Under the pieces are notes generated by a model, which saw nothing but the letters and a program-made list of their open reading frames with translations, did no database searches and was not told the DNA's origin. DNA of 40,761 nucleotides, from contig JAAYDO010000121.1 in the NCBI GenBank assembly GCA_012729225.1, positions 1 through 40,761 of the forward strand. Direction: 5' to 3'. The number at the start of each line of letters is the position of its first letter. The first letter of the stretch is position 1. The position numbers were made by a program, and so were the translations under genes. Origin of the DNA: Bacteroidales bacterium. Lineage in GTDB: Bacteria; Bacteroidota; Bacteroidia; Bacteroidales; Bacteroidaceae. Positions 22,657 to 30,889 of this stretch are shown one piece after another.

Positions 22657-23733
22657 ATGAGCATTTCTGTTGAACTAAAGAACCTGACAACAGGTTATCA
22701 GATAAAAGGAGGCAAAAAGATCATTAGTCACCAACTGTGCGCCTCACTCAATGGTGGAGAGATGACGTGCCTGCTTGGTCCTAACGGAGCAGGCAAATCC
22801 ACCCTGCTTCGAACACTGGCAACCTTTCAGCCTGCACTTGATGGTGTTGTAGAGGTGATGGGGCAAGACGTCAAGAAATATAAGAGCAAGGACTTGTCCC
22901 GCTTGGTGAGCGTAGTACTGACTGACAACTCAGGCATCAAGAACATGACTGTAGAGGAGGTGGTGGCTATGGGCAGAAGTCCCTACACAGGCTTTTGGGG
23001 ACGACTGAAGGAGAAAGATCAGACCATCATCAAGAAATGTCTGAACTGGGTAGGTGTTGAGGAACTGGCAAAACGAAAGATTCAGACACTCTCTGATGGT
23101 GAACGCCAGAAGGTGATGATTGCCAAGGCTGTGGCGCAAGAGACTCCTATCATCCTTCTGGATGAACCTACTGCCTATCTTGACTACCCCAGCAAGATTG
23201 CCATGATGTTGCTGCTACACCGACTGGCCAAGGCTCTGAAGAAAACCATCTTCATGAGCACACACGATTTGGAGCATGCTCTTCAGGTGGCCGACCAAGT
23301 TTGGCTTCTTGACAACGAAAAGGGACTCACCACGGGCATGCCAGAAGACTTGAGCATTGACGGAAGCATCGAACGCTACTTCATCAAAGAGGGTATGACC
23401 TTTGATCGTGAATCCTGCACCTTCTCCATCCACCATGATACAGCCCGCAACATCCTTGTGGAAGGCAACCCCGACACACTGGAGTATCATCTCTGCACCA
23501 AGGCTTTGATGAGAAATGGCATGAAGCCTGTCACTGCTGTGGAAGGCACAAGCACCACTACCGATGTGACCATTTGCATTCCAGGAGACGGCACTTTCCG
23601 CATGATGGAGAAAGGAGAAGAGACCATCAAAGTGGAAAAGATTGAGCACCTCATTCACATGATTGTTCCAGCCATCACTAAACATCAAATATCTGCTATC
23701 CGTGAAGCAGCCGAGATGACACCTTATGAATAA
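22657..23733 (+). CDS. Orphan ABC transporter ATPase with C-terminal extension (FecE/BtuD-like)
   Basis: A 358-residue ATPase of the type that powers iron-siderophore, heme or cobalamin importers. Walker A GPNGAGKST (41-49), signature LSDGERQ (145-151; LSGGQ variant), Walker B IILLDEPTAYLD (165-176), and H-loop STHD (201-204). The ATPase core ends near residue 245. About 110 further residues (SCTFSIHHDTARNILVEGNP onward) form a domain of unknown role containing the stretch DVTICIPGDGTFRMMEKGEE. The ATG at 22657 is chosen; a longer open frame from 22582 crosses the -7 box. The next gene overlaps by 8 bp and encodes a CbiK-like protein. No permease or binding protein is adjacent, so partners must be encoded elsewhere. 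Confidence 0.85.
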   Translation: MSISVELKNLTTGYQIKGGKKIISHQLCASLNGGEMTCLLGPNGAGKSTLLRTLATFQPALDGVVEVMGQDVKKYKSKDLSRLVSVVLTDNSGIKNMTVEEVVAMGRSPYTGFWGRLKEKDQTIIKKCLNWVGVEELAKRKIQTLSDGERQKVMIAKAVAQETPIILLDEPTAYLDYPSKIAMMLLLHRLAKALKKTIFMSTHDLEHALQVADQVWLLDNEKGLTTGMPEDLSIDGSIERYFIKEGMTFDRESCTFSIHHDTARNILVEGNPDTLEYHLCTKALMRNGMKPVTAVEGTSTTTDVTICIPGDGTFRMMEKGEETIKVEKIEHLIHMIVPAITKHQISAIREAAEMTPYE

Positions 23734-24601
23734 TAAATATCACATCCTCTTCAGCATACTGCTATGGTTCTGCATGGCAGCGGTCTTGCCTGCTCAGGAA
23801 AGCATGGAGCAAGACATGTTTGATACCATGAGCGAGGGCGACAAAGCCGTTGTTGTGGTTGTACACAAAAATGCCGATGGTGATCTTGGACAAGAAGGCA
23901 TAAGGCTTTTTGAGGCAAAAATACAATCAGCCTACTCCAACTGCGATTTCCGTCAAGCCTGCACCACTCAAGGAGCCATTGCAGACATCCCCTCTCCCGA
24001 CGAACTTCTGGGATTGCTCAACAAGGATGGCTACACACATGTACTGATGCAGACCTCTGACCTCTTTGAGGGAACTGACATGCAATACCTTCGCCAAATT
24101 GTAGAAACGGCTCAAGGAGACTTCAAGCACCTACGGTTGGGAGAGCCTCTTCTATATGACCTTTCTGATTATGAAGAACTGGCAAAATTCATCATCAAGG
24201 ATTTCAGCCAATCTAAAGAGGCAGGAATCTTAGTTTGCCAAGATGCTGAAGGTCAGTTCACTCCAGCCTACACGATGCTTGACCATGTGCTTCGTGAAGA
24301 AAGTTCACAAAACTGGTTCGTGGTCAATCTCAATGGGAAACCTTCTTTCACCAGCCTCATCAAACAGATGAAAGCCTACAAGATAAAGAAAGTGCATCTG
24401 CTTCCTTTCAATGCAAAAGCAAGTGAAGCAATTCAAGCGAAATGGAGAAAGGAGTTTGAAAAGGAAGGACTGAAAGTGACTGTTGCTCCCAAACGCCTCA
24501 GTCAGCAAGATGCCTTCCTCAATCTGTTCCTGAAACACATTCAGCAGGCAGAAAAGAACCGACGTCTGACCGCCAAAGAACAGAAATTCATCTTAAGATG
24601 A
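23726..24601 (+). CDS. Exported CbiK-like (anaerobic cobaltochelatase fold) protein without catalytic histidines
   Basis: A 291-residue exported protein (signal ending LPAQE near residue 25) resembling CbiK, the class-II chelatase that inserts cobalt into sirohydrochlorin. Similar stretches: DKAVVVVVHKN (39-49), IRLFEAKIQSAYSNCDFRQACTT (59-81), SPDELLGLLNKDGYTHVLMQ (90-109) and PAYTMLDHVLREESSQNWFVV (180-200). CbiK has a metal-binding GHG before the AY-ML stretch; here it is LVCQDAEG (Gln172). The second histidine, after the PF strand, is also missing (LLPFNAKASEAIQ). A chelatase reaction is therefore unlikely; tetrapyrrole binding remains possible, as periplasmic CbiK homologues bind heme. 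Its 8-bp overlap with the ABC ATPase gene suggests a shared function in tetrapyrrole or cobalamin handling. Confidence 0.75.
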   Translation: MNNKYHILFSILLWFCMAAVLPAQESMEQDMFDTMSEGDKAVVVVVHKNADGDLGQEGIRLFEAKIQSAYSNCDFRQACTTQGAIADIPSPDELLGLLNKDGYTHVLMQTSDLFEGTDMQYLRQIVETAQGDFKHLRLGEPLLYDLSDYEELAKFIIKDFSQSKEAGILVCQDAEGQFTPAYTMLDHVLREESSQNWFVVNLNGKPSFTSLIKQMKAYKIKKVHLLPFNAKASEAIQAKWRKEFEKEGLKVTVAPKRLSQQDAFLNLFLKHIQQAEKNRRLTAKEQKFILR

Positions 24602-24691
24602 TCAGAGTCTCGTCCTCTCCACCTTCCTCATCAGAAAACAAAACAAAGACCTCTCTTAGACTTTTTCAGAAAACATCATTATATATTTATA

Positions 24692-26491
24692 GTGGCAAAA
24701 CCCTATCTCGAAATACAGAAACTAACGAAACGTATCGGTCATCGAGTACTTTTCGAAAACATCTCGTTCACCATTAATGAGCGTGAGCATATTGGTCTTA
24801 TTGCTAAAAACGGCACAGGCAAATCCACTCTTCTCAGCATTATTGCAGACAGAGAAGGTGATGATGGTGGAAAGATGACCTTTCGGAATGACATCAAAGT
24901 AGGTTATCTGGAACAGACACCAACAGTGGGTGACACCAAAGACCTCAAGGATAAGAGCGATGAATATCTGCAACGCTACCGTCAATTCCTCACTCAGATG
25001 AAGATTTCCGAAGAGGAGGCACAACGGTCTGAATCACAATTAAGTGGAGGTCAGATCAAACGCATTGCCCTTGCCAGAGTCTTGGCAGGAGAGCCAGACC
25101 TGCTCATCATGGACGAGCCTACCAACCACTTAGACCTTGAGATGATAGAGTGGCTGGAGAACACACTCACTCGTAGCACGATGGCTATCCTGATGGTTAC
25201 CCATGACCGCTACTTTCTCGACCGCATCTGCTCCAGCATCATTGAGATGGACAACTCACGCATCTACACCTACAATGGCAACTATTCCTACTATATGGAG
25301 AAGAGGCAAGAGCGCATTGACAACATGAATGCTGAAATAGCACGAGCCAACAACCTCTATAGAACAGAACTTGAATGGATGCGCTCCACTCCATGTGCCC
25401 GCAGCTCCAAGGCAAGATACCGTATAGAATCCTTCTATGAACTGGAGAAACAGGCAAAACAACGCATTGAAGAACGCAATGTACGCCTGAAGATGAGCAA
25501 TACCTATATTGGTAATAAGATTTTTGAAGCAAAAGATCTGTGCAAAGCCTTTGGCAATCATATCATCTTGAAAGATTTCAATTACAACTTCGCTCGCTAT
25601 GAGAAGTTGGGCATCGTGGGCAATAATGGTACAGGGAAATCCACCTTCGTGAAGATGTTGCTCGGTCTTGAGCCTCAAGACAGCGGTACTATTGAGATTG
25701 GCGAGACTGTCCGCTTTGGCTATTATTCCCAACAAGGAATGTCCTTCAACGAGAATCAGAAAGTGATTGATGCAGTGAGAGACATAGCCGAATATGTGGA
25801 TATGGGTAATGGAGAAAAACTCTCTGCCAGTCAATTCCTGCAACACTTCCTCTTCCCACCAGAGGAACAGTATAGCTACATACACAAGCTGAGCGGAGGA
25901 GAACGCCGACGTCTCTACCTTTGTACCGTATTGATGAAAAGCCCCAACTTCCTCATCCTCGACGAACCTACCAATGATCTCGATATTGTGACATTGCAAA
26001 TTCTTGAAGACTATCTCAAGAACTTCCGTGGATGCCTCATCATTGTGAGCCACGACCGTTACTTCATGGATCGTGTGGTAGATCACACCTTTGTCTTTCA
26101 TGGTGGTGGCGACATTCAGGATTTCCCTGGCAGTTACAGCCAGTATAGGGATTGGAAAGAACAGGAAGCACGTGATAAAGCGGCAGAGAAAGCAAGCACC
26201 AATGCCAAAGCAGGAACAAGTGCCAACAGTTCCGCCCCTGCCACTTCATCCGCACAAAGTCGCAGTCAAAACCGCACTCGCAAGCTCACCTTCAAGGAAA
26301 AGCAAGAATACATCCAGTTAGAAAAAGACATTACAGCACTCGAAGAGGAAAAGAACAGGATCGAAACTGCGCTCTGCGGAGGCACCACCTCTGTAGATGA
26401 GATTACCCAACTCTCCAAACGCCTCCCTTTCCTCACAGAAGAACTCTCCGAGAAGGAAATGAGATGGTTGGAACTCTCCGAATTTGCATAA
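24692..26491 (+). CDS. ABC-F family ATPase, Uup-like
   Basis: A 599-residue soluble protein with two ABC domains and no membrane segment. Domain 1: Walker A KNGTGKST (39-46), signature LSGGQ, Walker B LLIMDEPTNHLD. The linker (about 215-275, IARANNLYRTELEWMRSTPCAR) is the arm that reaches the ribosomal P-site in ABC-F proteins. Domain 2: Walker A GNNGTGKST, LSGGERR, LILDEPTNDLD. A disordered Ala/Ser/Thr linker and C-terminal coiled coil (about 540-599) match the Uup type, which also binds branched DNA. Likely role: resolving ribosome stalls or Uup-type genome stability, not transport. It begins with GTG at 24692 (no ATG fits). It lies 90 bp after the CbiK-like gene and 15 bp before engB. Confidence 0.9.
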   Translation: MAKPYLEIQKLTKRIGHRVLFENISFTINEREHIGLIAKNGTGKSTLLSIIADREGDDGGKMTFRNDIKVGYLEQTPTVGDTKDLKDKSDEYLQRYRQFLTQMKISEEEAQRSESQLSGGQIKRIALARVLAGEPDLLIMDEPTNHLDLEMIEWLENTLTRSTMAILMVTHDRYFLDRICSSIIEMDNSRIYTYNGNYSYYMEKRQERIDNMNAEIARANNLYRTELEWMRSTPCARSSKARYRIESFYELEKQAKQRIEERNVRLKMSNTYIGNKIFEAKDLCKAFGNHIILKDFNYNFARYEKLGIVGNNGTGKSTFVKMLLGLEPQDSGTIEIGETVRFGYYSQQGMSFNENQKVIDAVRDIAEYVDMGNGEKLSASQFLQHFLFPPEEQYSYIHKLSGGERRRLYLCTVLMKSPNFLILDEPTNDLDIVTLQILEDYLKNFRGCLIIVSHDRYFMDRVVDHTFVFHGGGDIQDFPGSYSQYRDWKEQEARDKAAEKASTNAKAGTSANSSAPATSSAQSRSQNRTRKLTFKEKQEYIQLEKDITALEEEKNRIETALCGGTTSVDEITQLSKRLPFLTEELSEKEMRWLELSEFA

Positions 26492-26506
26492 ACAAACAGA
26501 ATCAAC

Positions 26507-27103
26507 ATGAATATCACATCAGCTAAATACATTGGCTCAAGTCCTAATCTTGAGAAGTGTCCCACCAATGGACTCGTGGAGTATGCCTTCATCGGTCGAA
26601 GCAACGTGGGCAAGTCATCCCTCATCAACGCACTCACCAACAGAAAGAAACTCGCACTCACCTCTTCCACTCCAGGCAAGACCATGTGCATCAATCATTT
26701 CCTCATCAATGAGTCTTGGTACATTGTCGATCTTCCAGGATATGGATATGCCCAGCGAGGAAAGAAAGAGACCGAAAAGTTCAAAAATATGATCACGAAC
26801 TATGTGCTCAACCGCAAACAACTCACTTGTCTCTTTGTCCTGATCGACATCCGCCTTGATCCGCAAAAGGTTGATCTTGCCTTCATGAATTTTCTGGGCG
26901 CAAATGGAGTACCCTTTGCCATTGTCTTCACCAAAGCAGACAAGCTGAAGAACTCCCAAATAAAACCTTTTGTGGAGAAATATCTCGGCACACTCAAGGA
27001 AGAGTGGGAGGAACTTCCGCCCTACTTCATCACCAGTTCGGCAAACAAGTTGGGTAAAGACGAACTGCTCAACTACATTGACAACATCAACAAAAGTCTA
27101 TGA
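26507..27103 (+). CDS. engB: Ribosome-biogenesis GTPase EngB (YihA/YsxC)
   Basis: A 198-residue TrmE-Era-EngA-like GTPase needed for 50S subunit assembly. G1 GRSNVGKSS (30-38), G2 region around TSSTPGKT (52-59), G3 DLPGYGYA (75-82), G4 TKAD (142-145), G5 SSA (177-179). Size and motif spacing are exactly those of EngB. The start at 26507 follows the ABC-F stop by 15 bp, so both are likely made from one mRNA, both acting on ribosomes. The terminator at 27124-27154 closes the unit, just before the rho promoter. Confidence 0.95.
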   Translation: MNITSAKYIGSSPNLEKCPTNGLVEYAFIGRSNVGKSSLINALTNRKKLALTSSTPGKTMCINHFLINESWYIVDLPGYGYAQRGKKETEKFKNMITNYVLNRKQLTCLFVLIDIRLDPQKVDLAFMNFLGANGVPFAIVFTKADKLKNSQIKPFVEKYLGTLKEEWEELPPYFITSSANKLGKDELLNYIDNINKSL

Positions 27104-27123
27104 AACATAAAAACACTTGCAAT

Positions 27124-27154
27124 AAAGTTCGGGGAGAAACCTTTCCCGAACTTT
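27124..27154 (+). terminator. Terminator of engB unit
   Basis: 10-bp stem AAAGTTCGGG / CCCGAACTTT with an 11-nt loop, running into a T-tract (CTTTTTT). Confidence 0.85.
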
Positions 27155-27167
27155 TTTAGCAAAAGTG

Positions 27168-27198
27168 TTTGCTGTTTCAAAAATAATCACTACTTTTG
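27168..27198 (+). promoter_or_regulatory. rho promoter
   Basis: TTTG (27168-27171), exactly 19 bp, TACTTTTG (27191-27198): a perfect consensus promoter. A start near 27203 gives a leader of about 195 nt. Confidence 0.82.
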
Positions 27199-27202
27199 CA
27201 CA

Positions 27203-27400
27203 ACTTTTTGAGAGAGCAACCTTACACATATTAAATAGACGTTATCTCAAAAAACAAACAATTTCAAGTAATCATACTATACTCTTATAAAGTTTTGCGG
27301 TTTATAACGGCTGAGCAGTCATTTGGACTGACCTCTTTGCCCATAGTCCATATAAGCACTACTAATACACTATTCCGCAAAGCAACGAAACACAATTATC
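27203..27400 (+). promoter_or_regulatory. Long structured rho leader
   Basis: About 195 nt of untranslated leader. CAGTC/GACTG (27316-27320, 27326-27330) forms a hairpin, extendable by GAG/CTC across a 2-nt bulge. TTTGCGG (27294-27300) is complementary to CCGCAAA (27375-27381), which would close an 88-nt structured domain ending about 20 nt before the ATG. Rho is autoregulated through its leader in several bacteria, so a cis-regulatory role is plausible. Confidence 0.45.
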
Positions 27401-29443
27401 ATGTATAATTTAGAAGAACTCAATCGCAAGGGACAAGAAGAACTGCTTGCGATAGCCAATGAAATGGGCATCAAGAACGCAGACAAAATGAGTGATCTTG
27501 ACCTTAGATTGACCATCATTGACGAGCAGGCCACGAGCTATGCATCCAATGCAACCATCAATGACAAGGGTGCTCGAAAGCGCTCTCGCATCAGCATGAA
27601 GAGCGTAGATCGTGTATATACTGCCAATCAAGACAAAGCAAAGAAGGTAGATAAGAACATGAAGGTGGCAAAAGACGACTCCATGCGTGCAGTCCTCTCC
27701 GACGAGGAAAAGGCAATGCTTGATGTGCACAACGAGAATGAAACCAGTGCCGAAGAAGCAAGTCCTGCACCAAAGAAGCGTGGAAGAAAGCCTAAGATCA
27801 AGACAGAAGAAGAAGTGGTGGCAAAGCCCGCTGAAGAGGATTCCGCACCAAAGAAGCGCGGAAGAAAGCCTAAGGCCAAGGCAGAAGAAGAAGTGGTGGC
27901 AAAGCCCACAGAGGTTGAAGCACCTGTTCAAGCGTCTTCTTCAGAAGAGCCAGCAGATACAGCGACTGAGATGGAGAAAGAAGCAACCTCCGAGAATGCT
28001 GTGCCAGAAGCCGCACTTGAGAATGCTGTGCCAGAAGCAACCTTCGAGGCAGAAGCATCAGAAGACACCTTTGTTCCATCAGACAATCATCCTAAGACTA
28101 TTTTTTCCACTATCAACGAGACGACTGATTCCAGTTCGGACTTCATCATCCTCCAAGACATTCCAAGAGAAGAGGCTCTTGCACCAGAAGTGAGCTTCTT
28201 TGAACGTTTTGAAAAACGTCAATCCGACAATGCTCCACAGCCATTGGACGAACCAACCTTCGATCCTCTTCCACCCGTTGCACAAACCACCAGAAGAGAG
28301 AAGCCCATCAAGGAAAAAGCATACGAATTCAATGACATCATCCGTGTGAGCGGAGTGTTGGAAACCGTGGAGAACTATGGATTCCTCCGCAGCAGCGACT
28401 ACAACTACCTGCCCTCGCCCGATGATGTGTACGTCACTCTCCAGCAGATCAAGCACTTTGGCTTGAAGACTGGCGATGTGGTTGATGGCTTTGTGCGTCC
28501 TCCAAGAGAGGGCGAACGCTTCTTCCCGCTTGCAAGTGTGGAGAAGATTAACGGATGCGAGCCAGCCCGTGTGCGTGACCGCATTGGCTTTGAGTTCCTC
28601 ACCCCACTCTTCCCAGAAGAGAAGTTCAAACTCTGCAAGGGCTTTAACGACAGCAAATCTTCTCGTGTGGTCGATCTCTTCTCCCCTATCGGAAAGGGAC
28701 AGCGCGCTCTCATTGTTGCACAGCCAAAGACTGGTAAGACCATGCTCATGAAGGACATTGCCAACTCTATAGCCGCCAACCACCCCGAGGCTTACCTCAT
28801 GATGTTGCTCATCGACGAGCGTCCGGAGGAAGTCACAGACATGGCCCGAACCGTGAATGCAGAAGTCATTGCAAGCACCTTCGATGCTCCAGCAGAAAAC
28901 CATGTGAAGATAGCAGGCATCGTGCTTGAGAAAGCGAAGCGCATGGTAGAAAGCGGACACGATGTAGTCATATTCCTTGACTCCATCACACGTCTTGCCC
29001 GTGCTTACAACACAGTATCTCCAGCCTCGGGCAAGGTGCTCTCTGGTGGTGTGGACGCAAATGCGCTCCACAAGCCCAAACGCTTCTTTGGCGCAGCCCG
29101 TAACATTGAGAATGGAGGCTCACTCACCATCATTGCCACAGCACTCATCGACACAGGTTCCAAGATGGACGAAGTTATCTTTGAGGAGTTCAAGGGTACT
29201 GGCAATATGGAATTACAGCTTGACCGTTCTTTGGCAAACAAGCGCATCTTCCCTGCTGTCAATCTCACAGCGTCCTCCACTCGTCGTGATGACCTTCTTC
29301 AAGACCAGACCACACTCAATCGCATGTGGGTGCTCCGCAATCATATTGCCGACATGACCTCTATAGAGGCTATGGACTTTGTGAAGAAGCAGCTTGACCG
29401 CACCAAGAACAACGAGGAATTCCTGCTCAGCATGAACGGATAA
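27401..29443 (+). CDS. rho: Transcription termination factor Rho with long disordered insert
   Basis: A 680-residue RNA-dependent helicase that ends transcription. Residues 1-48 are the Rho N-terminal helical domain. About 50-305 form a charged, low-complexity insert absent from E. coli Rho (419 residues in all). The RNA-binding OSB fold is about 310-385 ([19 protein letters not shown]), Walker A is QPKTGKT (441-447), Walker [10 protein letters not shown] (522-530), and the R/Q-loop region [19 protein letters not shown] is about 549-567. The insert contains a 26-residue duplication, each copy with KKRGRKPK (125-132, 151-158), an AT-hook-like basic motif, plus acidic ENAVPEA repeats. Long inserts are known in Bacteroidota Rho; in B. 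thetaiotaomicron it drives phase separation needed for gut fitness. It is monocistronic, with its own promoter, leader and terminator. Confidence 0.96.
   Translation: MYNLEELNRKGQEELLAIANEMGIKNADKMSDLDLRLTIIDEQATSYASNATINDKGARKRSRISMKSVDRVYTANQDKAKKVDKNMKVAKDDSMRAVLSDEEKAMLDVHNENETSAEEASPAPKKRGRKPKIKTEEEVVAKPAEEDSAPKKRGRKPKAKAEEEVVAKPTEVEAPVQASSSEEPADTATEMEKEATSENAVPEAALENAVPEATFEAEASEDTFVPSDNHPKTIFSTINETTDSSSDFIILQDIPREEALAPEVSFFERFEKRQSDNAPQPLDEPTFDPLPPVAQTTRREKPIKEKAYEFNDIIRVSGVLETVENYGFLRSSDYNYLPSPDDVYVTLQQIKHFGLKTGDVVDGFVRPPREGERFFPLASVEKINGCEPARVRDRIGFEFLTPLFPEEKFKLCKGFNDSKSSRVVDLFSPIGKGQRALIVAQPKTGKTMLMKDIANSIAANHPEAYLMMLLIDERPEEVTDMARTVNAEVIASTFDAPAENHVKIAGIVLEKAKRMVESGHDVVIFLDSITRLARAYNTVSPASGKVLSGGVDANALHKPKRFFGAARNIENGGSLTIIATALIDTGSKMDEVIFEEFKGTGNMELQLDRSLANKRIFPAVNLTASSTRRDDLLQDQTTLNRMWVLRNHIADMTSIEAMDFVKKQLDRTKNNEEFLLSMNG
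27767..27922 (+). repeat. 78-bp tandem duplication inside rho
   Basis: Two in-frame copies beginning GCACCAAAGAAGCG at 27767 and 27845, encoding [10 protein letters not shown] and EEEVVAKP stretches. It lies in the disordered insert, and copy number could change without shifting frame. Confidence 0.75.
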
Positions 29444-29470
29444 AAACAACATTAGAACAATACACACCAC

Positions 29471-29503
29471 AAAGGGATGCATCTATGCGTGATGCATCCC
29501 TTT
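29471..29503 (+). terminator. Terminator of rho
   Basis: A perfect 13-bp stem AAAGGGATGCATC / GATGCATCCCTTT with a 7-nt loop, followed by GTTATTT. Confidence 0.8.
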
Positions 29504-29935
29504 GTTATTTCATCATGAGTTTGAACTCACCACACACCAATCCTACCATTAGGAAAGGGTAATGAAAGAACGTGTCTGAAAGGATGAAGCAGTGGAGAGT
29601 CCTCCTCCATCTGGCACATCAAATAACCGCAAAGCATTCTTCATGCTCAAACGAACCATTATTCAAGTGCCAATGAACAATGCTTCAAGTGCTCATGAAC
29701 AATTGTTCAAGCACCCATGAACAATTGTTCAATGACCAACGAACCATGCGTGCGTTTTCATCCCCACAAGCATGGCTGTTCCAATACCACATAAATCATT
29801 GTATATGAATACAATACAAGCATCCCGAGAAATGATTGTAACCTTATTCACTTATTGCAGGAGTTGCCAGACGAGAAAACCTGTTCCCACCCATTTACCC
29901 TTCATCCACTTTTCCATGAGATGGAACTGATAAAA
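29504..29935. other. Convergent intergenic region with repeat locus C
   Basis: About 430 bp between the rho terminator and the terminator of the lipoprotein gene. Its main content is the 22-bp array at 29641-29758. The remainder (29504-29640 and 29759-29935) shows no gene; AAATCATT and AAATGATT near 29790-29840 form a weak inverted repeat. Confidence 0.6.
29641..29758 (-). repeat. 22-bp tandem repeat array, locus C
   Basis: On the minus strand it begins with the flank GAAAACGCACGCATGGTTC, nearly identical to locus B, then about five units of 21-23 bp such as CAATTGTTCATGAGCACTTGAAG split as CAATTGTTC plus ATGAGCACTTGAAG. The palindrome GAACAATTGTTC occurs twice (29697-29708 and 29719-29730), exactly 22 bp apart. 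It lies between the convergent rho and DUF4369 genes. Confidence 0.87.
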
Positions 29936-29964
29936 TTGGCGTGAGTTCATCGAACCCACGCCAA
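29936..29964 (-). terminator. Terminator of DUF4369 lipoprotein gene
   Basis: 13-bp stem TTGGCGTGAGTTC / GAACCCACGCCAA (one mismatch, a G-U on the minus strand) with a 3-nt loop, followed on the minus strand by TTTTATC. Confidence 0.75.
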
Positions 29965-29997
29965 ATATGATAGCAACAGAAGTTTTCCAGAGAACCC

Positions 29998-30705
29998 CTA
30001 CCTTTGAGCACCCTCCTCACACAAGGTCATATACTGCTTCACATCCTTGTTATTCTTAAAGGACTGGGGTGCTTTTCCATATATCTCATCAATCTGGGGA
30101 GTCGTGGTCGGGAAGCCAAAACGATGATAAGCATTATCGCAAAGAACAAGGAAATAAGTCAAGCCCAACACATTGTCGAAGTTTGCTATCACAAATTCAG
30201 TCTCCAGCTTATCAATAGCCATACGGAGGTTGCCCTCCTCCTCGCCCAAACGACAGAGGATCTCATCATGATCATAACCATCCAGAATCATCCTGCTCTC
30301 CTTGCGAGGCAGATCCTGCAACACGATCATCAGCGAATCACGTTCCGTCATGAAGTCATAGAACTTATCGTTCAGTGGAGTGCCCTCCACCTTCATAGCA
30401 TTATCCAAATCAATCACCTTGATGTTGCCCGCTTCTAAAATCACAGGAATATTGTCGCCACTGGAGCCGAAAAACATTCTCACACACATCACAGAATCAA
30501 TCGCACCCGACATGGTGAAGGTTCCATGCAGAATCTTACACGAATCCACAGCCTTTGTTCCATCACCGCCAATAGGGCGAAGATAGACCATATCACCATC
30601 ATAGATAGACTGCATTGATGTACCCGTGATGTTATAGCTTGTGGAGCAAGCACCCAACATGACGAGAGAGGCCACAGCGGCAATTATACCAAACACGTAT
30701 TTCAT
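29998..30705 (-). CDS. DUF4369-type lipoprotein
   Basis: A 235-residue lipoprotein (MKYVFGIIAAVASLVMLGAC, Cys20). Residues about 22-110 form a DUF4369-like beta domain (YNITGTSMQSIYDGDMVYLRP, DSCKILHGTFTMSGAID, VILEAGNIKVID). This is followed by a helical region (GTPLNDKFYDFMTERDSLM, EFVIANFDNVLGLTYFLVL) as in many Bacteroidota proteins that end in a thioredoxin fold. Here the thioredoxin domain is absent, so only the N-terminal part of that architecture is present. The function is unknown; it is anchored in the periplasm. The start at 30705 is chosen because the longer frame (30738) runs through the promoter, and the -7 box ends only 4 nt before this ATG. Confidence 0.82.
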   Translation of the reverse strand: MKYVFGIIAAVASLVMLGACSTSYNITGTSMQSIYDGDMVYLRPIGGDGTKAVDSCKILHGTFTMSGAIDSVMCVRMFFGSSGDNIPVILEAGNIKVIDLDNAMKVEGTPLNDKFYDFMTERDSLMIVLQDLPRKESRMILDGYDHDEILCRLGEEEGNLRMAIDKLETEFVIANFDNVLGLTYFLVLCDNAYHRFGFPTTTPQIDEIYGKAPQSFKNNKDVKQYMTLCEEGAQR

Positions 30706-30709
30706 GTTG

Positions 30710-30741
30710 CAAAAATACAAAACCTTCCTTACCCCCACAAA
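30710..30741 (-). promoter_or_regulatory. Promoter giving an apparently leaderless mRNA
   Basis: On the minus strand TTTG (30738-30741), 20 bp, TATTTTTG (30710-30717). The ATG at 30705 starts 4 nt after the -7 box, so transcription should begin at or next to the first codon. Confidence 0.72.
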
Positions 30742-30818
30742 CGATTTAGAACTTATTATGTAACCATTAATCTTTTTTAATGATTAATCGTGAGGACGAA
30801 GAGGAAACCAACAGAAAA

Positions 30819-30848
30819 AAAGGCACAAGCCTGTACGCTTGCGCCTTT
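30819..30848 (-). terminator. Terminator of asnS
   Basis: 12-bp stem (30819-30830 with 30837-30848, one G-U on the minus strand) with a 6-nt loop, followed on the minus strand by CTTTTTTTC-like T-run. It lies about 40 bp after the asnS stop. Confidence 0.82.
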
Positions 30849-30889
30849 AATGTCGAATAAGATGATATGATCAAATCATGTGCTGTCCT

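Noticed and set aside
28079-29071. 330-codon open frame antisense to rho
   Set aside because: It lies opposite the conserved ATPase region of rho, has no family resemblance and no promoter; a codon-bias shadow.
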